Shown piece after piece: positions 1 to 11,140 of a stretch of DNA of 64,000 bases. The notes beneath the pieces were generated by a model. It was not told the DNA's origin and searched no databases. It worked only from the letters and a program-made list of their open reading frames with translations. A program made the translations under genes and the position numbers. Position 1 is the first letter of the stretch; every line of letters begins with the position of its first letter. The stretch comes from Flaveria trinervia. Its lineage: Eukaryota; Streptophyta; Magnoliopsida; Asterales; Asteraceae. The stretch is from contig CM046443.1 of NCBI GenBank assembly GCA_025506515.1, positions 38,174,357 to 38,238,356 on the forward strand, written 5' to 3'.

Positions 1-290
1 TGTAATGGCATGTTGTCAGCCTATAAATAGAATAGAAAACCCTATTTTTGGGTACGACTTGACAGCTAGAATATTTTTGATAGTCTTATGTTTCAAAGGT
101 ATCTTGTTATTGTTTCATGCTAAAACCCTAGCATTCATTGTAACTTTTAACCATCATTAATACAAAAGCATTTATGAGTATTTCAAGCATTTAATGATTT
201 GTGTTTATATCATTTCGCAATATAACCACTAACTCAATCATCATATTCCGTCATTGTTGATTCTTATCAACTGAGAATATCATTCTCACA
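1..290 (+). mobile_element. Probable LTR fragment cut by the left window edge
   Basis: A TATA-like stretch (CCTATAAATAGA) lies near position 20. It is followed by about 260 bp of AT-rich sequence ending in ...TCTCACA, the CA expected at an LTR end. The next bases already read as chromovirus pol in the plus frame, so the boundary near 290 looks like an LTR inserted into that pol. I see no primer site or second copy, so the family is unknown. A 17-bp stem-loop (TGAGAAT/ATTCTCA) lies at 272-288. Confidence 0.4.
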
Positions 291-684
291 CCCAGTCATT
301 GAGGTATATAGGGCCTTTTTAAATCATTACTCGTGTAGGAGAGGTGGCCTATAGGTTGGATCTACCCGATGAGTTAAGTGGAATTTATCCGACGTTCCAT
401 GTCTCTTATTTGATAAAGTGCTTAGCTGATGAAGATATGGTTGTACCACTGGAGGACACTGAGGTGGATGAACGGCTTAATTGTGTGGAGCAACTAGTGG
501 GGATCATTGATCGAAAGGAAAAGAGATTACGAAATAAAGTGGTTCACTTAGTGCGAGTCCAGCGGAAGCATAAAAGAGAATCTGAGTCTACGTAGGAGAC
601 TGAATAAGAGATGAGATAACATTACCCACATCTGTTTGAGGAATAACAGGTTTTGGGAATGAAACCTATATAAGGGGTTGCACT
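291..684 (+). pseudogene. 3' end of a Ty3/gypsy chromovirus pol (integrase C-terminus, chromodomain-like)
   Basis: The plus frame reads IGPF, then a stop, then IITRVGEVAYRLDLPDEL and a long conserved tail with the motifs YPTFHVSYL and VVPLEDTEV. The frame is open from 344 to 595. The same frame then continues across further stops to an HYPHLF motif near 640. These motifs typify the integrase C-terminal region of Tekay/Del-type chromoviruses. In a live element this region tethers integrase to chromatin. The fragment ends about 40 bp before an LTR at 685, the normal spacing for the 3' end of such an element. The stops show that it is dead. Everything upstream was replaced or lost at the junction near 290. 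Confidence 0.8.
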
Positions 685-2619
685 TGTAACACCAATAATT
701 TTAAAAGAAAAGTGAAAAAAGGAAGAAAAGCAATAAAACCCAAGTTGAGGGGTTAAAAGTGTAAAAATGATGAAATAATATTATATTTTGTACAAAAGTT
801 GATATGGCTGCCTTAATCCTTTGGACATCACCTTTTTGTCTGGTTTTAGAGAGAGAAAGTAGAAAAGCTCTAGGGTTTTTGAAGGAAGAACAAGAAGAAG
901 TCGAATTTAAGTGGGTTTCTATGTGTTTGAAATCAATTTCATTTGGGTTTGAAGGAGTTGTACTCGAAAGTTGTAGAAGGTGAGTTCTAGATCTCTATTT
1001 TTACATGTTTTAACTGGTTTTAGGGCTGGAAATACATTTTTAATGTTTTTATAATGTGGGGTGTGCGTACCCCTATGTATGTATGTGTGAATATGGGTGG
1101 GTGTATGTTTGGGATGATTTATTGTTATGTTCATGTTTTAAGTATGATTATGCTACTTAGTATGTAAGAACTAGGCTATGCTTAGATGTGATTTGGGGAC
1201 CGAATTATGATGTTAGTTATGAGTTAGTTGTTCATGCGCCTAAGTCCCCATGCGCCTAAAGTTCATACGCCCAAATAGTATCCATGCGGCTGAAAAGGTG
1301 CCAAATGCCTAAGTGTTCCCAAACGCCCAATGTTCATGTGCCCCAATAGTGCCTAAACGCCTAAGTGCTCATGTGCCTAAGTCAGGCTCATGCGCCTGCA
1401 TAGTACCCATCGCCTAGAATGTTGCCCAAAATGACTAAGTGTTAGCCATACGCCCGGATAGTGCTCATGCACCTAAAAGTTCCCCATGCGCGTAAGTATT
1501 CCCATGCGTCTAAGAGGTCATGCGCTCGCATACTGGCCATGCGCCTAAAGACTTAGAATTATTTCTGAAATTTTTGGGATAAAGGGATTTTTAGGCTATG
1601 ACTTGAGATGTTCCCGGGGGTGATGTATGATGATTATATGATGTCTTATGATGATGAGTGATGATGTCATGCATGCTTATGTTATGTATGTTTATGTTAT
1701 GTTTTCTTTTTGGTCCTTATTATGTATTATTTCCATTAATTTGCGTGGTATGTTATTATCAATAAACGTAAAGTATTATGTAATGAAAACGGAAATTAAC
1801 GATGATGGAAGTGGAACATAAGGATGAATGAATGAAAATAAAAATTAAGGCATGAAAAATCTTGCAAACAAATGTAACGAGGTTCACACCCAATGAAAGG
1901 TGTTAGCTCAACTGTGTGCATTTTAGCTAACCTAAAAGGATGCACATGGGGGTCTATTCTTTGTGATTGACCATATGTATAGGACCCTTGTCTCTTGCCC
2001 TAGGTACTGGAGTCAGCTTCGTGCATAATATTTGGGGTTTATTGATAGACCTCAGGCCTAGTAACCACCTTCGTGCACAATGTTCAGGGTATAATGCCAT
2101 TAGTTCGGAATGTAAGTAAGGAAGATGACGAATGTACGAAATGTACGATACAAAAGAGAATGAATGATCATGAATGACGTACGATGACGAATGATGAAAG
2201 ATAATAATAGATTATCTATTTGTACCTATGATGTATGATCGCGAATGAAAATAAACAAAGGTTTTTAAACAAAAGTAAAATATATATGTTTTATAAAAGT
2301 AGAACTTACTCAGCAATACTGATTTTTATATATTTTCTAGTTGACATGTAAGAGTTGCTGAGGATGGTACGGATGTAGCTACTTGACACATTTGGTTGGC
2401 ATCTATTTTATGTTAAATGATGTTTTTGTGTTGTAATGCAAACAAATGATATTTTGTAATGATTAACAATGTTGTATTATTTTACGACAACAATTATTAA
2501 TATATGAAATAGTTTGTTAAAATTATTTCCGCTGCGATGTTTGGTAAATTTTTATGTATTTTTAAGTATGATGTGCGATGATCATCCGACTATAAGTGTT
2601 TCGGAAATGTGGCCTTACA
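685..2619 (+). mobile_element. 3' LTR of the Ty3/gypsy chromovirus
   Basis: The LTR starts TGTAACACC just downstream of the pol remnant and ends GGCCTTACA, giving TG...CA termini and 1,935 bp. Its identity is supported by a diverged relative at 5710-7755. The two share the block around GTTAGCTCAACTGTGTG and the block around CTCAGCAA...GTTGCTGAGGATGG, as well as the same start and end. The matching 5' LTR would lie outside the window, so a target duplication cannot be checked. Confidence 0.8.
1225..1560 (+). repeat. CATGCGCCTAA short-motif repeat block inside the LTR
   Basis: Degenerate copies of CATGCGCCTAA (also ATACGCCC, AAACGCC) recur roughly every 15-25 bp. Nearly every copy keeps a CG. 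The block lies in the left-central part of the LTR. The related LTR at 5710 carries a different repeat (AGCGAAA) at the comparable place. Confidence 0.75.
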
Positions 2620-5600
2620 ACATCTCTACTTTAATATGCCCTTCTAATAATTTTCATATTTTTCATCAATGATGGGGTCATAATTTTTTTTACAACACAA
2701 TTGTGTCAATTGTAAAAAAGAAAACATGTTTAATCGAAAATTTCATATTATACATTTTACATAGAACATAAAAAATAATGTTGTCAAGTGACCCATTCTC
2801 CATAAGTCCACAACTTACTTCCGCCGCTGCCTAAGATCCATCGAGTGACCACAAATAAACACATCGGAAAACTATAGGACGAAACTACTTCATTTTAATT
2901 TGAGGTAAACATACGCGGTAAATGGACTGTTCCGTATAAATAGACCTAGGATCTGCATTATATATTCTTTAACAATGTCCCAACATTTCTTTAGTTATAA
3001 AGAAAGTTTGTTACAAGTTCATATAATTTTTTCCTTCATACACCATACTACAAGTTTAGTTACACATAAAGTTTCTTGAGCTTAACAAATTGTGTAAACT
3101 TTAAGTGGGACTTAAAAACATACTTATCTGGAAACCACCAAAAATGAATACATTTCAAGCAATATCATACGTCACGTCATCATCCTTACGAAAGTGAAGA
3201 TCCAGACACCATCAATGCAACCATTGCGCATGTGCTAACCACAGTATGAACATGTGGTCGTACCCTTTTATAAGAATTCTTTATTCTACTTCTAGCACTT
3301 TGAGAGGACTATCTTCACGTGGTGACAGCTTCTTACTAGTCATGCTAATAACGCCGTTTGTGCTTATCTATTGGTCTACGTGATTAGTTTATTTTGTGAT
3401 CAAGTGTTTATAGCATAAATAAGTCGTAAACTTAACTTAATAAGCTCGTAAGCGCTCGATATAAATAAAAATTAAGCGAATCCAAAGTATAGGCCATGGG
3501 GTTATTGAAGCCATAGACCATAAGGTAGTTATTCAATACATATCACATTTGAAGTAGACACGCACGTTTCAAACCGTTTTGTGAATGGTAACATCCTGAT
3601 AGTTAACCATAACAGCCGCCTGGATCGTCTCTGAATCTGCAGTAAGGTACGAACTTTGCAGACACAGGCAGGCTCTCCGAAACCCAGGAGTTTACACGAA
3701 ATGTGGCAGACTCTATTGGGTCTTGATAGCTGAAAATTAGAGCACTTGCAGTACATTTGTATCGTTTGAAGGTATATTGGTTATAAAATTCTTTTCAAGT
3801 TGAGGTTAATATGGTTAATAAAAATGAACTATAATATATAGTTAACTCTAGACAGTTGATTAAAAAAATGAAATCCTATAAAGAGAACACTTAAAAGAGA
3901 AAGAAAAGGGAGGTTGGAAATCAAAGAGTAACTGATAATATAACTTATTAGAACCAATATTTATTGCAAATTATATTCTCTTGGAAACCTATAATTATTG
4001 ACTAAATTAATTTAAATGAGTATCCATATTGGTGAGATTTGTCCACACCAAAAGGCATTTTTTTCTGTAAAGGATGATTTGGATGTTTTTAATCGGAATT
4101 GGTTCAAGAAAAGCAATGTTTTTATAATATTCTCTTAAAATAAACTATACGTACATTGATCTATTAGTTTGGAAATATCCATTAATTTGGAATAAGTAGA
4201 ACTCTTTAGTGCCAAAAGAATTATGTTGCATCGTTTTCATGTAATTTTTGAACCATACCTTTTTAAAACTATATGCTTCTAAAAGTTGTAATGTGGAGTA
4301 TATGCATTTAAACACTGATTATTCTAGTGAACATTATTTACAATCGTACACGTTTTAAAGAAATTTCATGCATGCTTTTTTGACTGCTTTAGGTTTGTTT
4401 GGAAGAAGCTTTTGATTACCGTATTTTGGTCGATATAGTCGATGATGAACATTTTCAAATTTCAATCAATACATTAATTTATGAAATATTTTTATATTAG
4501 ATGAAACATCCATGTATTACACATATTGAATTAATAAATATTAGATTGTGAAGTTAATATATTTTGTATATGATGAAATTGAATAGTAATGTATATTGAA
4601 GCGAAATGTTGTTTAAAATGACTAATCATTAATTGTAATTGTGTTGTTTTCGTGAATTTTGATATTTTAGAAATGTTGTTCTTAAAAATACGAAGTTTAA
4701 TATATTTTAATTTTTAATAATGATTAGCCATAAATTATATTTAGTTTTAACAAAATTTAGTCTTATTAAATTATCTTAATGAAATATATTATTTATTAAA
4801 ATTTTTTTTATTTTGATTAACATAATAGTAATGGAGATTATTAAAGGAAACTATAATTATATACTACTTTATAACTTTCATTGTAATTATTTATTAATAT
4901 TTAGAGATTATAAAATAACTATTGAGATAAAATATTATTAAAGTTACTTTTAATTAACTACTTTTGGTTAAAATACAATAGCAATATTTTTCTAAACTTT
5001 GAACTTAAAAATATTAATTTTGAAAAAAGTTGTTTCTTAATACATCAATTTTTTAGAAAATACTGTTTGTTTATTTTTTTAAATAAAAAGATCCATGTTT
5101 TTAAATATAAAAAACTATTTTATAATTTTGAAAAGTATATAAAGAATCATTAGGTTTTAGTGTGTTATTAAATGGTTAACTTTTTATATTAACGACACAT
5201 TTACAAATCTTAAGTGAAACTTACGTGGATAGTATAGAAACATAACATGTAGTTTATAAAAATTTTGATTTATTAAAGTAGTTTTTTCACCTTACTAAGA
5301 AAACTCATTATGTATTTTTCAAAGTGAGACAACTCAAACTAAAAAACTCACTTTTTATATAATAAAAGATTAGGAATCTCATACCTTATAAAATCTAATT
5401 TTAAAAACTCAGTGGTAACCTAATGGCTGCAAATGAGTGCATTTATTTGATCGTCTCATAGGAGAGAAAAGGAAAGAAAAATTACCCAGAAAACTAAAAA
5501 GAGAAAAAAGAGAGGTAGATCTCGGTTGATTGCTCCTAGTTATAGGGTTTTCATCCATGGTTATTTTAATGTTGAGTTCTAGATTCTTTCTTTAAATTAT

Positions 5601-5709
5601 TTTTGTAATTTGTTGCTAGTATGCATAGTTTGATAACGATTTACATACAACGTTAAAAATTTTATAATAAACTCAATGCATTTATGGTTTTATTTGATGA
5701 AATAGTATC
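2620..5709. other. AT-rich intergenic stretch with no recognised gene
   Basis: The stretch is low-GC sequence with many stops in all frames and no recognisable transposon protein. The only deviation is a patch of higher GC content at about 3529-3760. Its minus strand stays open for 75 codons and another frame for about 50. I could not assign either to a protein family. The stretch may be old, eroded repeat or true intergenic DNA. Confidence 0.6.
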
Positions 5710-7755
5710 TGTAACGCCCCGAATAAAATCTAAGCGAGCCAAATAATTATAATGGGCTTAGACGATATTATTTACTGTAAATAAGATGGATATGAGTTAT
5801 ATACCAAGTTAACTTTTCGGGTTATGTGTCCGACGAGTTAAAGGTCCCGAAATTGCCTGGTATATATAAATGTATTACCTTGAGCAACTCTCATTTGCAA
5901 CTCAACACCCCAATTCTAGTGAGAGAGTGTAGAGAGAGAAAGTGGAGAGAGAGAAAGTGGAGAGAATTGAAGGTTTATGACCCGGTTGATCACGGAATTG
6001 AAGATCGGTGTTCGTGGCCATCCGAATAACAAGAAAACACCAAGAATCTAGGTAAGAAACATCATTTAATTGTTCTTTTTGATGTAAACCCGGATTCTAG
6101 GACTTGAGGTTTTTGAAAGTGGCAAAGATTCACCCAAACTCATGTTTTTGTGTAAGAAAACATGTAAGAAGCTTAGATATAGCTTATTGGGTGATAAACC
6201 AAGGTTTTGGATGTAAAAGATCGAAGTTTTGGGTCAAAAATAGGTTGGTTCGTAATTTTCAGCCCGTTCTACGAAATTAAGGGTTCATCCAGCGAAATTG
6301 CGTAGTCGTCCAGTGAAATTATAAAGACTTTTTGCGAAACTATTGTTTCGCAGACATGGTTATCCAATGAAAGTTGGGCGAAACTGGCAGCGAAGATGCC
6401 AGCGAAAGTGCCAGCGAAACAAGCAGCGAAATTGTTGGCGAAACTACTGATCTTGCAGCGAAATTAGTAGCGAAATTAGGAAGAAATTAACTCATTTGAG
6501 TGTTAACTTATCTGCAGGCTGTGTAGTGTGACCCTTGTTTTAAAAGCTTGGCTGAGAAGCTACTCATCGAGTCCAGGTGAGTTCTAGATCCCCTATTTTA
6601 AAGGTTTTAAACTAGTTTGTGGTCGGAAATGCATACCAGGTCAGCGTGACCCCAGCCAGGGGCATTGCCCCTTGGACTCCACTAGGGACTGTTGCCCCTA
6701 GGACCCCGCTATTAGGGGCTGCCGCGCCCGAACCCCTAGTGTCCCGCAGAGGATTAGTTATGTTTTATGACGACTTATGCTTGTTGTGCATATGTTTATG
6801 TATGTGAATGTATGATGCATGATTTTTATGATGATGTGTGATGGTATATGTTATGTATGATGATGTTATGCTTATGTATGATATGTTTTCTTATGTTATT
6901 TACTACGTATTATGATGTGACTTTACATGATGTGATTATGGTAATGAACGTAAAGTATTATCTTAACGAAGTGAAAGATTTAAGATAACGAAAGTGGAAT
7001 ATAATGAATGAATGAAAAGTCTTGCAAGCAAAAGAAAGGAGGTTCACAACTCATTGAGAGTTGTTAGCTCAACTGTGTGTTTATAGCGTGTGATCTTGGC
7101 TAACCCTTAAGGGTTCACACATAGGGGGAGTTAGTCTATGTGACTACTCCAGACATGCGATATGTGCGATATGGGGTCCTTGTCGCTTAACCCTAGATGA
7201 TATGGCTTTGTGCTTAAGAGGGGGGTTAAGCATACGACAGGACCTAGATAGAAGTGAAAAGATAGTAAATGTACAAAAAGTGCGATAAGTACGAAATGTG
7301 CGAAACGTGCGAAATGTATGAAACGAATGATGAAAGAAGATAATAACTATTACCTTGATGTACGTATGATGTGCGATCATGTGTGATAGTAAAGAAAATT
7401 TTTTAACGAATGAAAGGTAATATAAAGTTTTATAAAACTAGAACTTGCTCAGCAACGCTGACTTTTATGCATTTTCCAATTGGCAGGTGATTGTTGCTGA
7501 GGATGGCACAGGGTGGCTACTTGGCTCATTTTGGATGACATCCATTTTATGATATGATAATATTTTTGCATTGTAATATGAACGAACGATATTTTGTAAT
7601 GAGCATTGTATTATTTTGCCAAAGTGTTTATTTAAAGAAAATGAAATGGTTGTTTAAAATGTTTTCGCTGCTTGGTTTTAGTAAAGATAATGTAAATATA
7701 TGTTTTATGTGTGATGCTTGACCAGCTGTGAGCATTCCGGGAACGAGGCCTTATA
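5710..7755 (+). mobile_element. Solo LTR of a Ty3/gypsy chromovirus, with target duplication
   Basis: The LTR begins TGTAACGCC and ends GGCCTTATA, which is the CCTTACA end of its relative at 685-2619 with C changed to T. It is flanked on both sides by GTATC (5705-5709 and 7756-7760), a perfect 5-bp target duplication. No pol or primer site adjoins it. A complete LTR inside a target duplication without internal sequence is the expected product of LTR-LTR recombination. Regions shared with the other LTR include GTTAGCTCAACTGTGTG and GTTGCTGAGGATGGCAC. Confidence 0.88.
6240..6490 (+). repeat. AGCGAAA-type repeat block within the solo LTR
   Basis: Variants of AGCGAAATT / AGCGAAACT recur about every 12-20 bp, mixed with CCAGCGAAAGTG. 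The block takes the place of the CATGCGCCTAA block in the related LTR. A GC-rich segment with GGGGC/GCCCC inversions follows at about 6655-6745. Confidence 0.7.
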
Positions 7756-7796
7756 GTATCATTCCATTAGAACCCTAATAAGGTAGGATAAAGCAT

Positions 7797-8574
7797 TGCA
7801 GGAACATTAAAAGGGGTCAACGTAACAGTTTCATAATGAGAAGAGACTTAGAACACTTAAGAAGTCAAATATGAAATGAAATTAGTATGATAACACTAAG
7901 AACACAAGTGAAGAGATAGAACAAGAATAAAAATAAGATAATATGGTTTTCAAAAATGATGTATATTGTTCTCATGTTTTTTTACAAGTGATACAAAGCA
8001 TAAAGATAAAGATAAGTAATTGATACACTTTATACTACATCCTGGACCTGGCCATACTTTGAAAGCCAACTGTAAACACTAATCTAGACAATAAGTTCAA
8101 TATAGAGTCAAAAGGTAGATTCCATTTTGATAGTGACTATGACATACCATAGTTTACATCCTAATATATTACAAAAAGGTAAAAGTATAAAAGTAAAAAG
8201 TTGTAGACAAAAGACTTTAATCTACAGTTTGACAAAAGTATGGACTTTTCACAAACTCTTATAAGTTGGTGAGTCTTCAGAGATGGCAACAAAAAATGGT
8301 TCAGCTTTCGTCAAAAGTTGATTCAGAGAAAGCATGTCTTCTCTACCTTTGGAAGAAACCAGTCTTTTGCTTTGGAAGATTTTGTCTTTAAAGTTTTGGA
8401 ATATTTCATCTTTGGTTTCAGAAGAAATGGTCTTTTGGTTTTGGAAGATTTATACTCAGCATTATTCACCAACTTGTATAAAATCTTCCGAATTAACTTT
8501 CTTGTAATTAATATATACCTGATGAGAGTTTTGGTTGTTCTTTGGTTGCATCAACCTCTAAGTATACCCCTTAT
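7797..8574 (-). mobile_element. 3' LTR of copia element A2, main part (split by array B)
   Basis: The sequence is homologous to the element A LTRs at 21167-21949, 32137-32957 and 42664-43455. It starts TGCAGGA and shares the CATACTTTGAAAGCCA and GACTATGACATACCATAG blocks. It breaks off at CCCCTTAT, where array B begins. The missing end (TTATA followed by ACTCCTCCTAGG) resumes at 16653 after the array. The last base should be CA but reads TA. In element orientation (minus) this is the 3' LTR, because the PPT-like tract and third-ORF remnant lie at higher coordinates. Confidence 0.85.
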
Positions 8575-9021
8575 TGTTAGGATTCAACAATGGAATAAAT
8601 TGAAGCTTACCAAATCATAATTACAACCAACTGAAGATCTCATTGTACAAGTTCAGAGACCAAGTTGATTATCAGAAGAAAACAAATACAAGACAAAGTC
8701 AACACTAAGACAACAAGAAAAGTCAAAATTAGGTCATGATGTAATATTAGTATAAATAGACCCACTAGTGCATTTTTGCAAGTGTGGCTTTGGCATGTGT
8801 GTTTCTCATGGTGTGAATCACCATCCAAGGAGAAATCCTCTCTTTTGGGTAGGTTTGATTTCACCAGCCATCTGTGATCTCATTGTAACTTGTTTATCAA
8901 CATTAGTGAAATCATAACATTTATTATTATTATCCATCTCTTTGTTCTTTGATTCACACACGTCCACCCATCTTAATTTTGATTTGTAGATCTGAACGAG
9001 ATGAATCCTAATATCCAAGCA
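8575..9021 (+). mobile_element. Array B, LTR 1 (5' outer)
   Basis: Starts TGTTAGGATTC, with one change from the other copies. A TATA box (TATAAATAGA) lies at 8751-8760. A deletion of about 29 bp near the end, between short CAAGC/ATGC repeats, distinguishes it from the other LTRs. Confidence 0.88.
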
Positions 9022-10672
9022 AAATGGTAGCAGAGCTGTTGGTTGCTGGATTTATTTAGTTTTCAGATCTGATTTCATCTTTAATGATGTCAAGAACAAT
9101 GAAGAAAAGAAGAAAAATGAAGAAGAAAGTCCCTGTTCATCAAAACCTTTTCTGTTCATACCCAAAATCAGAAGAAAAACCAACAAATCTGTTCAACTAT
9201 GGTATGATTTGAAGAATCGTGAACATGTTCATGATTATTCCTTCAAAATTTGATGCAATTGAACAAGAATAACATAAAAAAAGGAAGAAAACACATTTGT
9301 TTATCTTAAAATCAAGAAGAAAAAATCATCAAGATCTATTCTAATATGGTATGATTTGAAGAAATATAATCATTCTCTGGATTATTACTTCAAAATTCGA
9401 TGCAATTAAACATGATTATCATTAAAAATAAAGAAAAGATGAAGAAATGGAAGCTACTTCTGATTTCCCGACCTGCACTGCAGTGTGAAATCATTTTTGT
9501 TCAAGTCTAAAAACAAATGCGGATGAATAAAAAAATACGGATAAGCTTCAACAAATGCGGATGACTTGTCAGCATATGCGGATGACTTGGCAACAAATGC
9601 GGATGAGTTGCCACAAATGCGGATGACTTGGCACCAAATACGGATGACTTGTCACAAATTCGGATGACTTGGCAACAAATGCAGATGCCTTATCACCAAA
9701 TGCGGTTGACTTGTAAACAAATGCACGTACTTTTAGCACAAATGTGGACGCTTTGAAATCAAGTGCGGATGCATTGAAATCAAATGCGGATGCCTTGCAA
9801 ACAAATGCAGATGCTTTGCAACCAAATGCGGATGAGTTAGCAAATAAATGCGGATGTGTTGCAAGAAATGCTTATGAACAGCTGATAAACATGACTTCAA
9901 AAAGAAAAGAAAAACATGAATATGGATGATTGCAACCAACAAGCACGTCCATTTTGATCTTGAAAGAAAAAAGAGTATAGAAATCAACTTCTTGAGCTCA
10001 CATTATTTTTTATGATGTTTTGCACCCATGTCTAACTACTGAGCGAACAGTTAGCTGGACTTTAATGAAGGGAGTACTCATTATCTGAATATGGATTATT
10101 GCAACCAACAGGCACGTCCATTTTGATCTTGAAAGAAAAAAAAAAAGAAAAAGAGTATAGAAATAAACTTTTTTCACATCTTCACAGATTCATCTAGGGA
10201 CTTGTACCACTGTTAGATGCACGTTTTGAAGTACTTGAGCTCAGATTATTTTTTTTGATATTTTGCACCCATGTCTGACTACTGAGTGGACAGTTAGCCA
10301 GAATTTAAAGAAGGGAGTACTAATTATCTGAAGAATGTCATTTATCAAGTTATTTCAAAAGAGTGGAAGTGTATTCAATATTAATTCAAGTTCCTGATGC
10401 GGTTTATTGAAGTTCAAAGCCTCACCATATGCCTAATACATACTAATCCTAAAGTTTTGATATCAACTGTAATCCAAGAGCAATACAACCCATATCCAAT
10501 ACCCTGAAGTTTTCTCAAGAGATTCCAACCTTTGAAGAAATTATTAGGAGGAGCTTAATCTGAGGGGGAGAACATCAATTAATTGTGCCAGAAAATCAAT
10601 TGATCAAAAACACATGTGACAAAGAATATCTTCAAATTCAAGGTTTGGCAAGCATCAGTTTAGGGGGAGTAT
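9022..10672 (+). mobile_element. Array B, internal region 1
   Basis: Opens with a primer site of iMet type carrying a mismatch (TGGTAGCAGAGC, 9025-9036) and closes with the tract TTTAGGGGGAGTAT. It holds a block of 21-bp repeats at about 9515-9860. This region is about 250 bp longer than the others because a local duplication repeats the GATTGCAACCAACA...GTCCATTTTG and TTTTGCACCCATGTCT segments at about 9916-10317. No protein homologue is recognised. A 61-codon plus ORF at 9744-9929 simply translates the repeat. Confidence 0.85.
9515..9860 (+). repeat. 21-bp minisatellite CAAATGCGGATGACTTGGCAA (internal 1)
   Basis: About 16 degenerate copies are present, mostly 21 bp long. In one frame each copy reads as a seven-residue unit such as NADALQT or NADDLAT, but the frame is lost part-way because some copies lack bases. 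Related blocks lie at about 11605-11940, 13460-13795 and 15315-15610. Confidence 0.85.
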
Positions 10673-11140
10673 TGTTGGGATTCAACAATGGAATAAACTG
10701 AAGCTTACCGAATCATAATTACATCCAACTGAATGTCTCACTGTACAAGTTCAGAGACCAAGTTGTTTATCAGAATAAGACAAATACAAGACAAAGTCAA
10801 CTTTAAGACAACAAGAAAAATCAAAATTATGTCATGATGTAATATTAGTATAAATAGACCCACTAGTGCATTTTTGCAAGTGTGGCCTTGTATGGGTGTT
10901 TCTCATGGTATGAATCACCATCCAAGGAGAAATCCTCTCCTTTGGGTAGGTTTGATTTCACCAGCCATCTATGATCTCATTGAAACTTGTTTATCAACAT
11001 AATGAAATCATAACATTATTATTATCCATCTCTTTGTTCTTTGATTCACGCACGTCCACCCATCTTAATTTCTATTTCTAGATCTGAACGAGATGAATCC
11101 TAAGATCCAAGCTGAATGAATCTGAAATATTGATTATGCA
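10673..11140 (+). mobile_element. Array B, LTR 2
   Basis: Starts TGTTGGGATTC and ends GATTATGCA. A TATA box lies at 10849-10858. It is almost identical to LTR 3. Confidence 0.9.

Noticed and set aside
919..1134. 71-codon minus ORF with THTH/HIHTYIH
   Set aside because: Low-complexity antisense of TATG/GTGT-rich LTR sequence.
7144..7380. 78-codon minus ORF with FRTFRTF repeats
   Set aside because: Low-complexity reading of GTGCGAAA repeats inside the solo chromovirus LTR.
8318..8620. 100-codon plus ORF
   Set aside because: It runs through the A2 LTR and across the insertion boundary of array B, on the strand opposite to A2.
9515..9860. Possible CRISPR-like array
   Set aside because: Repeats are contiguous and degenerate with no unique spacers, and the sequence is a plant retrotransposon.
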